From Methanobacterium_B sp963703015 (lineage in GTDB: Archaea > Methanobacteriota > Methanobacteria > Methanobacteriales > Methanobacteriaceae), in the NCBI GenBank assembly GCA_963703015.1, contig OY969779.1:1674001-1738000 (forward strand): a stretch of DNA of 64,000 nt, written 5' to 3'. The notes under the pieces are model-generated. The model saw nothing but the letters and a program-made list of their open reading frames with translations, was not told where the DNA came from and ran no database searches. Every line of letters starts with the position of its first letter. Within the stretch, counting starts at the first letter, position 1. Positions 18,543-28,229 of the stretch are shown in pieces. The translations under genes were made by a program, and so were the position numbers.

Positions 18543-19538
18543 ATGGAAACTAAATTAAAACAAGTAATAGAATCAATGCACGAACAAAAAATAGACTCGA
18601 TGATAGTCTTAAAACCAGAAAATGTAAGATATTTAACAGGATTTAGACCCACAAGCTCATCAGTGTTGATATTGAAAGACGAACCACTCCTTTTAGCATC
18701 TAAGATAGACAATGAAGATGCATCCAAAAATTCCCTGGTAAATCTGGAAGTGTACAAAAAATTCGATGATCTTAAGAATTTCTTGGATGGATGTGTAGGT
18801 GTAGAAAATTCAATGACAGTTGAAACCTACAGAAAACTAGACGATTTTAAAGTTGTGACAACCGATGTAGTAGAAACGTCCAGAGCCGTTAAAACCAGCT
18901 GGGAAATAAAAAATATAGAAAAAGCATTGGAAATTGCCGAGAAATCCCTTCTTGAATTGGATTTCAATGGAACTGAAGTTGAAATGGCAGCTGAGCTGGA
19001 ATATAACATGCGCATCAATGGATCCCAGAGACCTTCATTCGAAACTATAATGGCTTCAGGATCAAGAACAAGCCTTCCACATGCATCACCAACGTCCAAT
19101 AAAACTGAGAGACCAATTTTAATAGATTGGGGGGCTGTGTATAACAATTACTCCTCAGATACTACAAGAACAATTATTGAAACAGAGAAACAGGAAGAAA
19201 TCTTTGATATAGTGCTGGAAGCTCAACAAACTGCCATAAAATCTATCAAACCTGGAATTAAATGTGGTGAGATAGATAATATCGCAAGGGAAGTTATTAC
19301 AGAGTACGGATATGGTGAGTCATTCATTCATTCAACTGGACATGGTGTTGGTTTAGAAATTCATGAAAAACCATCATTTTCAAAAAATGATGAGACAGAA
19401 CTTCAAAAGGGAATGGTGGTAACTGTTGAACCTGGTATTTATATTGAAGGTGAATTTGGGGTTAGAATTGAAGATATGGTGTTAGTGGAGAATAACGCAA
19501 GGGTGTTAAACAAAATTGATACAAAATTAAGTGTTTAA
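18543..19538 (+). CDS. M24-family Xaa-Pro aminopeptidase (PepQ-like)
   Basis: A 331-residue peptidase with the usual N-terminal creatinase-like domain (1-125) and the C-terminal pita-bread domain. Metal-binding residues appear in order: Asp in LIDWGAVY, Asp in SSDTTRTI, His in HSTGHGVGLEIHE, Glu in VEPGIYIEG and Glu in VRIEDMVLV. It probably cleaves X-Pro dipeptides or N-termini in the cytoplasm. It follows the HIT gene by 86 bp (about 20 bp if the HIT frame is restored), so the two may be cotranscribed. Confidence 0.9.
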   Translation: METKLKQVIESMHEQKIDSMIVLKPENVRYLTGFRPTSSSVLILKDEPLLLASKIDNEDASKNSLVNLEVYKKFDDLKNFLDGCVGVENSMTVETYRKLDDFKVVTTDVVETSRAVKTSWEIKNIEKALEIAEKSLLELDFNGTEVEMAAELEYNMRINGSQRPSFETIMASGSRTSLPHASPTSNKTERPILIDWGAVYNNYSSDTTRTIIETEKQEEIFDIVLEAQQTAIKSIKPGIKCGEIDNIAREVITEYGYGESFIHSTGHGVGLEIHEKPSFSKNDETELQKGMVVTVEPGIYIEGEFGVRIEDMVLVENNARVLNKIDTKLSV

Positions 19539-19658
19539 CACCAAATTTTTGGTTTTTAGATTAATTTGTTTACTATCCAACATTTTTCACTGTAAAAAAA
19601 ATAAGAACGTATATAAAGGTATAATCAAAGATAGTAAAATAATAAATAGGTGTGAAAA

Positions 19659-20594
19659 ATGGCAATTATACCTCCAGCATTATCCCCAGTGTCAAGGATT
19701 CTTGACGATGTTTTACCAGAACGGTACACGGTTTTCATGCAAGAAAATCTCATAAGATCAGGGATGTATGTTAAAGCATCAGATCTGATTACGTTGATGT
19801 TGATTGCAGGTATTATTTTTGGATTAGTTGGATTGCTATCATTTACTTTGATTGGAATAACTCCAATACTAGGATTTCTAGTTGGATTTTTAACTCCCTC
19901 ATTTATTGTTTTAGGATGGCTATTTTTCTCAATGGAGCGTAGAGTAGATACAATAGAACAAACCACTCCAGATTTCTTACGACAAATATCCTCTCTTTTA
20001 AGGGCTGGTGTTGGTATTGAAACAGCCCTCGAAGATATTTCTAAACAGGGTGGCGGACCTTTAAATGCAGAACTCAAACGTGCTGTAATAGAAATTAAAA
20101 TAGGAAGTAGCTTTGACGAAGCTCTCCTATCCATGGGTGAACGATTAAAATCTAAAAACCTTGATAGAACATTTAGAATGATTTTAGAGGGTAAAAGGGT
20201 TGGGGGAAGTTTATCTGATGTTATTGAAACCGTGGCTGAAGATCTAAGGGCTGTTCTTGCACTTAAACGTGAGCGAAAAGCCAATGTGATGATGTCTGTA
20301 ATGTTTCTTATTATAGCCGCGATTATTGCTGCTCCATTTGCACTGGGTATGATAATGATTTATTCCCATTTCATCCAAGCAATGGGTAAAGTGAATCCAC
20401 TTGCTGATGTTGCATACATATCTGCTTCAGGTTATCTCATCATTCACTCAATAATAGCAGGACTGCTAATAGGAATTGTTCTTTATGGTAGTGCAAGAAA
20501 AGGAGTAAAATATGCTCTTGCTCTAGTTCCATTGGCCTATGGAATATTTTATGTGATTGCAACATACGGTAGTACAATAATCGGTTTTGGTTGA
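19659..20594 (+). CDS. Type II secretion system F-domain (TadC/FlaJ-like) pilus membrane protein
   Basis: A 311-residue inner-membrane platform protein for archaeal type IV pili. It has transmembrane pairs near residues 48-95 and helices at about 205-240 and 255-305, flanking a cytoplasmic T2SSF helical domain (TPDFLRQISSLLRAGVGIETALEDIS, described here by its start, to VGGSLSDVIETVAEDLRAVL). The ribosome site AGGTGTG precedes the ATG. A class III signal-peptide pilin follows after 17 bp. The motor ATPase partner is not in the window. Confidence 0.88.
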   Translation: MAIIPPALSPVSRILDDVLPERYTVFMQENLIRSGMYVKASDLITLMLIAGIIFGLVGLLSFTLIGITPILGFLVGFLTPSFIVLGWLFFSMERRVDTIEQTTPDFLRQISSLLRAGVGIETALEDISKQGGGPLNAELKRAVIEIKIGSSFDEALLSMGERLKSKNLDRTFRMILEGKRVGGSLSDVIETVAEDLRAVLALKRERKANVMMSVMFLIIAAIIAAPFALGMIMIYSHFIQAMGKVNPLADVAYISASGYLIIHSIIAGLLIGIVLYGSARKGVKYALALVPLAYGIFYVIATYGSTIIGFG

Positions 20595-20611
20595 TTAGGG
20601 GGTGTACAAAT

Positions 20612-20821
20612 ATGAATATATTTGGTGATGAAGCGGCTCAAACAAGTGCAGAAATGATATTATTATTCGGAGGAGTCATACTAATAGTGATCGTGGCTGC
20701 ATTATTTTACAAAAATTATTTAGTTAATATTGGGAACAATATAACTAGTAACGACCTGAAAAGTGTTACCAACAGCATCAATGGAACTGGAAACACCAGT
20801 CTCATAAATAAATTCAACTGA
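20612..20821 (+). CDS. Archaeal pilin with class III signal peptide
   Basis: A 69-residue minor pilin. The short N-terminus MNIFGDEAA is followed by QTSAEM and a hydrophobic stretch of about 20 residues, the Q-x-S-x-E signature of euryarchaeal pilins processed by the EppA-type peptidase before Gln10. The mature protein is about 60 residues with Asn-Thr/Ser sequons. ATG 20612 has GGGGGTG at good spacing; the upstream in-frame start at 20591 overlaps the TadC-like gene and lacks support. It forms a two-gene unit with that membrane platform. Confidence 0.88.
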   Translation: MNIFGDEAAQTSAEMILLFGGVILIVIVAALFYKNYLVNIGNNITSNDLKSVTNSINGTGNTSLINKFN

Positions 20822-20837
20822 TCATTTTTTTAATTTC

Positions 20838-20872
20838 AGGGGATTTGTTCCTCTAAAAACCTCTTTTTTTTT
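20838..20872 (+). terminator. Probable terminator after the pilin gene
   Basis: An imperfect hairpin AGGGGA-TTTGT-TCCTCT at 20838-20854 is followed by a run of nine T at 20864-20872; six T also occur at 20825-20830. U-rich ends of this type terminate archaeal RNA polymerase. Confidence 0.55.
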
Positions 20873-20931
20873 ATGTAAATTCATTATTCACCACAAATAA
20901 GTACTGAACATTCTTATAGGAGGATTTAATA

Positions 20932-22338
20932 ATGCAAATGGTTATTAACGGAAATTTAGTGGATTCAGACGAAAAAATTGATGTAATCAACCCAGTGAAC
21001 AACCAAATAATAGATACTGTACCTTCAGGAACCATCAATGACGTAAAAACTGCATTGCAAACAGCTTATGAGGCTCAAAAAGTTCTTGCCAATTACTCTT
21101 CTAGAAAAGTGTCAAGGATAATGTACGATATCCATGATGATCTTAAGCAAAATTCGAAGGAACTGGCAGAACTTTTAACCCTTGAAACAGGTAAACCCAT
21201 AAAGGATGCTAATGATGAGATAAAAAGATCCGTTGAAACTGTTCTGTTGGCTGCTGAAGAATCTAAAAGAATTTATGGTGAGACAGTACCACTGGATGCG
21301 GGTATAGGGGGTAGAACAGCACTTGGATTCACAGTCAAAGTTCCATTGGGGGTTGTAACAGCAATTACTCCGTTCAATTACCCAGTAAACCTTGCTGTGC
21401 ATAAAATAGCACCGGCCATCGCTGCTAAAAATACTGTGATACTAAAACCTTCCACCCAAGCACCATTAGCTGCCCTGAAAATGGTGCAAATATTTAATGC
21501 ACATCTTCCAGCTGGTGCTGTAAATGCAGTTACAGGAAAAAGCAGTGTTATTGGAGACGAGCTCGTGATGAATCCTCTCGTAAGCAAAATATCGTTTACA
21601 GGAAGTGTTGAAACTGGTGTTTCAATATCTGAAAAGGCGGGTATGAAGAGAATAAACCTTGAACTTGGGGGTAACGATCCTTTAATAGTCTTAGATGATG
21701 CTGATATTGGAAAGGCAGTGGAAGCTGCTGTTAAAGGTTCTTTCTTATTTTCGGGCCAAGTATGTATAGCAGTTAAAAGGATTATCCTCGAAGAATCTAT
21801 TGCAGATGAATTTGCGGATAAAATGGTCAGGAGAACTAAAAAATTGAAGGTGGGAGATCCTTTAGACCCAGAAACAGATATGGGACCAATGATAGATGAA
21901 GACGCTGCAGTAAGGGTAGAAAATTTGGTTAATGATGCCCAAAATAGGGGTGCCAAACTACTGGTGGGTGGTGAAAGGGAAGGGGCATTTTACTTACCAA
22001 CCATATTGGATCATGTTGAAACATCTATGAATATGGTTTGTAATGAAACTTTTGGGCCTGTTGCACCGCTTTTAAGGGTTAAAAATCTTGATGAAGCTAT
22101 AGATATTGCCAATGATACTCAGTATGGATTACAGGCAGGAATATTCACAAAAAGTATTGAAAATGCTCTTAAAGCAGCAAGGGAAATTGAAGCTGGATCA
22201 GTTATCATAAACAGACAATCAACTTTCAGAACGGATAACATGCCGTTTGGAGGATTTAAAATGAGTGGAACTGGTAAAGAAGGTATTAAATATGCTGTCG
22301 AGGATATGACTCGAAGCAAACTGATAATATTCGGATAA
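20932..22338 (+). CDS. cofA: Lactaldehyde dehydrogenase (aldehyde dehydrogenase family, CofA-like)
   Basis: A 468-residue NAD(P)-dependent aldehyde dehydrogenase. The landmarks are TPFNYPVNL, the NAD site KPSTQAPLAAL, FTGSVETG, the general base in NLELGGNDPLIV, and the catalytic Cys in FSGQVCIAVKRI. The sequence resembles methanogen lactaldehyde dehydrogenase, which supplies lactate for coenzyme F420 synthesis; substrate assignment is by family. GGAGG lies 7 bases before the ATG at 20932. It appears monocistronic. Confidence 0.85.
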   Translation: MQMVINGNLVDSDEKIDVINPVNNQIIDTVPSGTINDVKTALQTAYEAQKVLANYSSRKVSRIMYDIHDDLKQNSKELAELLTLETGKPIKDANDEIKRSVETVLLAAEESKRIYGETVPLDAGIGGRTALGFTVKVPLGVVTAITPFNYPVNLAVHKIAPAIAAKNTVILKPSTQAPLAALKMVQIFNAHLPAGAVNAVTGKSSVIGDELVMNPLVSKISFTGSVETGVSISEKAGMKRINLELGGNDPLIVLDDADIGKAVEAAVKGSFLFSGQVCIAVKRIILEESIADEFADKMVRRTKKLKVGDPLDPETDMGPMIDEDAAVRVENLVNDAQNRGAKLLVGGEREGAFYLPTILDHVETSMNMVCNETFGPVAPLLRVKNLDEAIDIANDTQYGLQAGIFTKSIENALKAAREIEAGSVIINRQSTFRTDNMPFGGFKMSGTGKEGIKYAVEDMTRSKLIIFG

Positions 22339-22474
22339 TTAAACCAGTACAATAAACTGAATTTTTCTAAAATCTTTTTTTATGTTACCAAAACAATTTT
22401 GAAGAATTTATACCCAAAGTTCTACCAATCTACTGAAAAAAAGGAAAATTGAATTAAGAACTGATATTTTAGAC

Positions 22475-23188
22475 CTATTTTAGGAATGTTTCTACCAAGT
22501 TCCTTGTTTCATTTAATGCATCTAAAGGTATTCCATGGGGCATGGTTCCAAGTTCTCCTTCAACGTTCTTTAGAATTCCTTCACCTGCTCCTAAGAACAT
22601 CCCTTCACTTGTAACTCCTTGAAATACAGATGGTGGAAGTACTGCAACTCCAACCTTGTTACCTTCCTTGACAGTCATGTCATTGGTAACCACTGTCAGT
22701 GCCTTGGTACTAAGGTTCACATTACAAACCATGAGGTTGTCCTTCTTTTGAATACTCACAATTTCGCCTGTTTTGATGTCTATTCCAATGACTGGATCGT
22801 TGATTGGACCAAGTTTCAATCTTTCATCTACAGTGGCTATGGTATTCAATGCAAACTTCATTTTTGCTATTGATTCGACTAGTTTTTCTTTTTCATCCTT
22901 GTTAACCAGATTTAAGAATTGGACATGCCAATGGTCTCCACCTAGGGCTTCAATTATTTCTTTTACCTTAAATTTCATGTCTTCAACTTGTGGAGATTCT
23001 GCAAGGGCTGCTGGTTCCATGTATGAAAAATACATGATCTGAATTTCGGGGATCATGGCTCTTGCAGAAGTTAAACATTTCTTTTTATTCCATATCCCCT
23101 TTAAATTTGCTCCTTCAGCTGTTTTTATGAATAAGTCAACTGATTTTTCTAAAACACGTAACCTGTAATCTTTACTAGTATCCCACAT
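22475..23188 (-). CDS. tRNA-binding (tRBD, MetRS C-terminal-like) protein
   Basis: A 237-residue protein whose C-terminal 110 residues form an OB-fold tRNA-binding domain like that appended to MetRS or found in Arc1p/EMAPII (LMVCNVNLSTKALTVVTND, then GNKVGVAVLPPSVFQGVTSEGM). The N-terminal 125 residues are an archaeal-specific helical region (DYRLRVLEKSVDLFIKTAEG; IPEIQIMYFSYMEP). It probably delivers or stabilises tRNA, perhaps with an aminoacyl-tRNA synthetase; the partner is not visible here. Confidence 0.8.
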   Translation of the reverse strand: MWDTSKDYRLRVLEKSVDLFIKTAEGANLKGIWNKKKCLTSARAMIPEIQIMYFSYMEPAALAESPQVEDMKFKVKEIIEALGGDHWHVQFLNLVNKDEKEKLVESIAKMKFALNTIATVDERLKLGPINDPVIGIDIKTGEIVSIQKKDNLMVCNVNLSTKALTVVTNDMTVKEGNKVGVAVLPPSVFQGVTSEGMFLGAGEGILKNVEGELGTMPHGIPLDALNETRNLVETFLK

Positions 23189-23455
23189 ATTATACCACCT
23201 TTAAATTTTTAAGTGAATTGTTTATTATATGAATGACCAAACAGAATCAGACTCAATAAAATTCATGGACAATATCATTCCATGCTTATCTTTTAAATCA
23301 ATCACTCTGGATTGCTTTATTAGTCTCCAAATAATTACCATTAATTGGAAAAATTTAAGCCGAATCAAACCAATTCATATCTTGATATGATTTACTTGAA
23401 TTATATATTTAATTTGTCATGGGAATTACACAAGAAATTATATATGGAGATCAAT

Positions 23456-23629
23456 ATGGATCAAACTGATTACAAGATCATTTCAGGTTCAAACAGATGC
23501 ATTAAATGTTATTTTAGATGTGAAGTTGTTCTTGACGACATTGAACAGATCAATATCTCGTGCAGACACCCTATGGGTCCGGGAAATCCAATCCATTGTA
23601 TTTACTTCAAAAATAAGGATACGAATTAG
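23456..23629 (+). CDS. Small cysteine-rich protein of unknown function (57 aa)
   Basis: ATG at 23456 has GGAGATC at spacing 6, giving 57 residues; the longer open frame from 23345 has no support upstream of this start. Cysteines occur as CIKCYFRC and later SCRHPMGP and HCIYF, so a single zinc or iron-sulfur site is possible. I do not recognise the family. It stands alone between a divergent gene and a 240-bp gap. Confidence 0.6.
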   Translation: MDQTDYKIISGSNRCIKCYFRCEVVLDDIEQINISCRHPMGPGNPIHCIYFKNKDTN

Positions 23630-23871
23630 GCTATTTTTTTAGATTTGGATATGAGTTTATTAACTAGATTCTGTTTAGGTATATCTTATAAAATTCAATT
23701 TTTTTATGTATTCCGAGTGAAAACAGGATTATCAACTCATAAGTAGTAAGGTTTAAGTATATAGAGGGATTTAAAATTATATCAGTAAATGAAATTGATT
23801 ATCAGATTAAAAAAGATTTGATGGCCATCTTCTTCAGAGGAAAATGCCATAGTAAAGGATAGGTGGTAATA

Positions 23872-24201
23872 ATGGTAGATTTATCAAGCCTGTACAATTT
23901 GGATGTGTACACAACACGAGGAAACTACGTTGGAAGAATTCAAGACGTTGTACTGAACATTAAGAAAGGCAGGGTATCCATCTTAAAAACAACAGCAATG
24001 AAACCCGACAAAAAAAGTGTTGGAATTAAAGATGTAATTAAAACAAGCATCAGAATAGTTCCAGAAGGGGATGAAATTCGCCCTCTCAAAGAAGAAGGAA
24101 GCATAGAAATTCCCTACGAGAGAGTGCAAGCAGTTGGAGACATTCTCTTAATAAGCCCTGAGATTGTAAAAACACCAGTTGAAACAACAACTCAACTCTA
24201 G
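23872..24201 (+). CDS. PRC-barrel domain protein
   Basis: A 109-residue cytoplasmic protein. It opens with the classic PRC-barrel start LYNLDVYTTRGNYVGRIQDVVLNIKKGRV and ends with IPYERVQAVGDILLISPE. In archaea such proteins are small adaptors of unclear function, related to the domain in CdvA and RimM. ATG 23872 is chosen because GGTGG at 23862-23866 fits it; the GTG at 23863 lies within that site. The gene ends 10 bp before nadX. Confidence 0.85.
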   Translation: MVDLSSLYNLDVYTTRGNYVGRIQDVVLNIKKGRVSILKTTAMKPDKKSVGIKDVIKTSIRIVPEGDEIRPLKEEGSIEIPYERVQAVGDILLISPEIVKTPVETTTQL

Positions 24202-24211
24202 GAAACAAAAT

Positions 24212-24976
24212 ATGAAGGTTGGAATTCTTGGATGCGGCGCCATAGCTAACATAATAACTAATTTTGCTGTAGAAGGTAAGCTTGGTGTTGATCTAAATTT
24301 TTTTTATGATCGTGACATGGAAAGGGCTGAGAATTTAGCTTCTCAAGTGGATGGAACAGTTGCCCTAGACATTAACAGCATGCTGGATAATGTTGATTTG
24401 GTCATTGAAGCTGCAGCTCCCCAAGCCGTATCAGAAACAGTACCAATGGTACTTGAACATGGCGTCGATGTCATAATTATGAGTATTGGTGCATTGATGG
24501 ATAGTGAGCTCAGGGAAACTTTAGAAAACTTGGCAGCTAAGAACAATGCAAAAATTTATGCCCCTTCAGGAGCTATTGTAGGTCTTGATGGTATTAAGGC
24601 AGCTTCCATTGGAAAAATTCAAAGTGCTACCTTGGTAACACGAAAACCACCAAGATCGCTGGGAGTTTCAGCAGAAGAAGAAACCATACTCTACGAAGGA
24701 AAAGCAGGGGATGCTGTTAGGAAGTTCCCAATGAACATAAATGTGGCAGCAGCATTAAGTTTGGCCTGTGGAAAAGAAGTAGATGTTAAAATAATAGCAG
24801 ATCCAAATGTGGATAGAAATATGCATGAAGTTCAAGTTATAGGTGACTTTGGTGAAATTAAAACTATAACACAGAATGTGAGATGTTCAATGAATCCTAA
24901 AACTAGTGTAATGGCTGCTTATTCAGCTATCAAACTTCTTAATAGTTTAAATGAAACCTTCAGAATAGGAACCTGA
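24212..24976 (+). CDS. nadX: L-aspartate dehydrogenase NadX
   Basis: A 254-residue NAD(P)-dependent enzyme that oxidises aspartate to iminoaspartate, the first step of NAD synthesis where NadB is absent. The Rossmann motif GILGCGAIANIITN is at residues 4-17. The catalytic segment AATGT is replaced by the archaeal NINVAAALSLACG, followed by DPNVDRNMHEVQVIGDFGE with the catalytic His. ATG 24212 is preferred because an upstream in-frame start overlaps the PRC gene. It is probably cotranscribed with the PRC-barrel gene. Confidence 0.9.
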   Translation: MKVGILGCGAIANIITNFAVEGKLGVDLNFFYDRDMERAENLASQVDGTVALDINSMLDNVDLVIEAAAPQAVSETVPMVLEHGVDVIIMSIGALMDSELRETLENLAAKNNAKIYAPSGAIVGLDGIKAASIGKIQSATLVTRKPPRSLGVSAEEETILYEGKAGDAVRKFPMNINVAAALSLACGKEVDVKIIADPNVDRNMHEVQVIGDFGEIKTITQNVRCSMNPKTSVMAAYSAIKLLNSLNETFRIGT

Positions 24977-25114
24977 AGATCATTGGATCATAATAACTTG
25001 AATAACTAAAAAATATATTCGATGTAGTACCATCGAATACAAAACTATTTTATTGAAATTATCCATAAATCAAATTTCATATTTTTTATCAAATCTTTAC
25101 AGATGGTATCTAGA

Positions 25115-25873
25115 ATGAAAGAATGTGAGATATTTTCGAATCTAAGAGTTCCATGCGGTTCAGAAATTGTTATACGTGTGGATGGAAGAAAATTTTCCAA
25201 ATTATCCATTGAGCTTGGGCTCGAAAAACCATACGACACGGATTTTACGAATTTAATGTGTGAAGTCTGCTCAGATTTCTTTAAAGAGTTTGCACCAAAA
25301 TTCATATACACCTTTTCTGATGAAATAAACATTCTACTTTCGGATTTACCCTTCAATGGTCGCATAGAAAAACTTAACTCTGTTTTTGCGGGATTTATAT
25401 CGGCATCGTTTCAAAAAAATCTTATAAATATTGAGAAATTCAAGGATATAACTGAAAAAAAGGATATCAAACCAGTATCATTCGATTCCAGAATCATACC
25501 CTTATCAGTGGATGGAACCATTGATTACTTCAAAAACAGGCAGGATGAATCATGGAGAAACTGTATAAATGGGTACAGTTACTGGAAGTTAAGAGAAAAC
25601 CATGATAAAACCAGTGCTGTAGAAATTTTAAATAAAAAAAAGAGCAGTGACCTTCATGATCTACTCTTTGAAAATGGATTAAACATTTCTGAGGTACCAC
25701 TCTGGCAGAGAAGGGGTATTGGAATTTATAGAACAGCTAACGAAGTTGAAGGATACAATCCAGTTGAGAATAAAAGGGTAAAAACCATGAGATACTTACC
25801 GTTGGTTGATCGTGAACTGCCCATAATAAACCAAGAGTTCTTTGAAAACAGAATATTTTGCTGGTATCCATAG
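25115..25873 (+). CDS. thg1: tRNA(His) guanylyltransferase family protein Thg1
   Basis: An archaeal Thg1-type enzyme of 252 residues that adds nucleotides in the 3'-5' direction to tRNA 5' ends (G-1 of tRNA-His or repair). Metal-binding carboxylates lie in VIRVDGRKFSKL and TFSDEINILL, the two catalytic motifs of the family. The C-terminal part has PLWQRRGIGIYR. The start at 25115 (KECEIFSNLRVPCGS) gives the family N-terminus; 25103 is possible, and neither has a strong ribosome site. Confidence 0.88.
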   Translation: MKECEIFSNLRVPCGSEIVIRVDGRKFSKLSIELGLEKPYDTDFTNLMCEVCSDFFKEFAPKFIYTFSDEINILLSDLPFNGRIEKLNSVFAGFISASFQKNLINIEKFKDITEKKDIKPVSFDSRIIPLSVDGTIDYFKNRQDESWRNCINGYSYWKLRENHDKTSAVEILNKKKSSDLHDLLFENGLNISEVPLWQRRGIGIYRTANEVEGYNPVENKRVKTMRYLPLVDRELPIINQEFFENRIFCWYP

Positions 25874-25891
25874 ATAATAAGGAAGTTTAAG

Positions 25892-26293
25892 ATGTTTGGT
25901 TTAGGTAAAAAGAAGTATAAAGAGGTTCATGTGGATCATGAGCTTGTGGAAGAAATTATAGACATAGCAAAGGAATCGTATCCCAACGAATTCAGTGCAA
26001 TGCTTCATGGTCAAGTTGAAGATGATGTATTGAAGATCGATGAACTGATCTTCCTGCCTGGAGCAGCATCAGAATCTGGTGCAGTTATGGAAATATTCAT
26101 GTTACCAATGTTGTCAGATGATGTGGGTTCAGTACACAGTCATCCTGGTTACAGTGCAGAACCTTCAGGTGCTGACCTTCAATTTTTCTCTAAAAGGGGC
26201 ACATTCCATATGATCATAGCCCTTCCCTACACCGAAGATAGTATTGTAGCCTACAACAGTTATGGTGAACAGATACCATTTTCAATTGTTTAA
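25892..26293 (+). CDS. JAMM/MPN-domain metalloprotease-like protein
   Basis: A 133-residue Mov34/MPN domain protein. The zinc motif HSHPGYSAEPSGAD (His-x-His-x10-Asp, with Ser) and the upstream catalytic Glu in NEFSAML are all present, so it should be an active isopeptidase-type enzyme. In archaea such proteins remove small ubiquitin-like modifiers (SAMPs); that role is inferred. The gene starts 18 bp after thg1, with TAAGGAAGTT ahead of the ATG. Confidence 0.85.
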   Translation: MFGLGKKKYKEVHVDHELVEEIIDIAKESYPNEFSAMLHGQVEDDVLKIDELIFLPGAASESGAVMEIFMLPMLSDDVGSVHSHPGYSAEPSGADLQFFSKRGTFHMIIALPYTEDSIVAYNSYGEQIPFSIV

Positions 26294-26368
26294 GAAAGAT
26301 CAGAATAATAAAAAAATATACAAAGAAAAGTATCCAGGTTAGGACCTGGAAAAATCATTTTTTTGGAT

Positions 26369-27946
26369 TTAAAGATTCACAGCAACAGCATCATTAACAT
26401 CTTCAAGCTGTTTAAGTTCCTCAATCACATTTGAAGGAACCTGCTGATCAACCTTTAAGACCATGACGGCTTCTCCACCAAGTTTTTTTCTTCCAACCTG
26501 CATTTTTGCTATGTTTATGTTGTGTTTACCAATTTTTGTTCCTATGGCACCTATTACTCCAGGTTTATCCTTGTATTTTGAGATCAACATGGTACCTTCA
26601 GTTTCAACATCTACTTGGTAGCCGTTTATCATGATTATTTTAGGTTCGTCTGTCATGATTCCTTCAACACTAACATCATTGAAATCAGATTTCATTTCCA
26701 CTTTGATCAAATTTTTGTAACCCTTAGCATCACATCTCTTACCTTCAGTCACAATTATTCCCCGTTTTTCAGCAACTGATGTTGCATTTACAAGGTTCAC
26801 AGGTTCTGTTAGTATTGGGTTTAACACTTCCTGAAGTATCATACGTGTTAATATATCATGCTTTCTAAGTTCTGAGAGATCACCACAGTAAGTCACATCG
26901 ATCTCCTTTATATTTCCCTTTGCAGTTTGAATCATGAACTTTCCTATCTTTTCTATGAGTCCGAAGTAGGGTTTGACCATGGAAAAGGTTTCAGGATCCA
27001 GTACAGGCATGTTTAGAACATTTTTTGGAGACCCGCCTTGGAAAACCTTTTTAATCTCATTAGCCACTATTATGGCAGCATCCCGCTGTGCTTCTGAGGT
27101 TGAAGCTGCTATGTGTGGAGTTAAAACCATGTTGTCAAGGGTGAATAATGGACTGTTTTCTGGTGGTTCTACTTCGTAGACATCCAGGCCGGCACCTCTT
27201 ATTCTGTTGTTTGATAGGGCTTCGTAAAGATCTTCTTCATTGATGATACCTCCCCTTGCACAGTTTATGATTATGGCGTTTTCCTTCATGATTTCAAACT
27301 GTGGTTTTGATATTAGGTGTTTTGTTTCAGGTGTTAAAGGCACGTGAATGGTCATGACGTCTGACTCTTTTAAGAGAGTTTCAAGGTCTACCACTGTGAC
27401 TCCAAGTTCTGATGCTGATTTTTCTGTGATGTAGGGATCATAAACAATTGTTTCCATTCCAAAAGCTTTTGAGCGGGTAACTACTTGGCTTCCAATTCTG
27501 CCCATACCAATAACACCCAGGGTTTTTCCATTCAGTTCTATCCCCATGAACCTGCTCTTTTCCCATTTACCCTCCTTCACTGAGCTGTCTGCTATTGATA
27601 TTTTACGTGTAAGTGAAAGTATTAATCCCATGGTGTGCTCTGCAACTGTGATCGAGGTTGATTCTGGTGCATTTATCACCATAATACCGCGTTCTGTAGC
27701 TGCCTGAACATCAACGTTGTCCACACCCACACCGGCCCGGGCAATTATTTTCAATTTATCTGCAGCTTCAATCACTTCTCTGGTGACCTTGGTTCTGCTT
27801 CTTACAATTATGGCATCATAATCTGCTATTTCATTTACCAGTTCCTCTTTTGAAATTTTGAAATTGCTTACAACCTCAGCAACATCCTTTAATTCATCTA
27901 TTCCCTTTTCGTTTATTTGATCAGCGATAAGTACTTTTTTATCCAT
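26369..27946 (-). CDS. serA: D-3-phosphoglycerate dehydrogenase
   Basis: The 525-residue first enzyme of serine biosynthesis. NAD-binding motif GVIGMGRIGSQV lies at about 141-152. Catalytic Arg is in NCARGGIINE, Glu in DVYEVEPPE, and His in LTPHIAAST. The second half has the allosteric substrate-binding domain and a C-terminal ACT domain (IGAIGTKIGKHNINIAKM), which usually senses serine. The length is that of the long archaeal/Mycobacterium type. It is monocistronic. Confidence 0.95.
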   Translation of the reverse strand: MDKKVLIADQINEKGIDELKDVAEVVSNFKISKEELVNEIADYDAIIVRSRTKVTREVIEAADKLKIIARAGVGVDNVDVQAATERGIMVINAPESTSITVAEHTMGLILSLTRKISIADSSVKEGKWEKSRFMGIELNGKTLGVIGMGRIGSQVVTRSKAFGMETIVYDPYITEKSASELGVTVVDLETLLKESDVMTIHVPLTPETKHLISKPQFEIMKENAIIINCARGGIINEEDLYEALSNNRIRGAGLDVYEVEPPENSPLFTLDNMVLTPHIAASTSEAQRDAAIIVANEIKKVFQGGSPKNVLNMPVLDPETFSMVKPYFGLIEKIGKFMIQTAKGNIKEIDVTYCGDLSELRKHDILTRMILQEVLNPILTEPVNLVNATSVAEKRGIIVTEGKRCDAKGYKNLIKVEMKSDFNDVSVEGIMTDEPKIIMINGYQVDVETEGTMLISKYKDKPGVIGAIGTKIGKHNINIAKMQVGRKKLGGEAVMVLKVDQQVPSNVIEELKQLEDVNDAVAVNL

Positions 27947-28229
27947 ATTTTCACCCTGAGTTATCTCATAATATTATCTATGAATCTGAATGAGTTTAAA
28001 TTTATATGGGAACTTGCATTTATAAATTCCATTTGAAAGTTGTTCAATAATATATGCAAATCCATCATCTGCATTGAATTAAAAGTTAGTTATGGAACTT
28101 TCAATTAATAAATAATTTTACATAATCCCAAATCTTTGCTTGAGTTTGTTTTGGAAAAAGATATATCGATCCAAGGAAAATTTAATAGTAGAATTAATAA
28201 CAAGAAATGGTTTAAATGGAGGTTTAGGG

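Noticed and set aside
19625..20284. Minus-strand frame of 219 codons opposite the TadC-like gene
   Set aside because: It is the antisense of a clear pilus membrane protein; composition is Ser/Leu/Ile-rich as in shadow frames.
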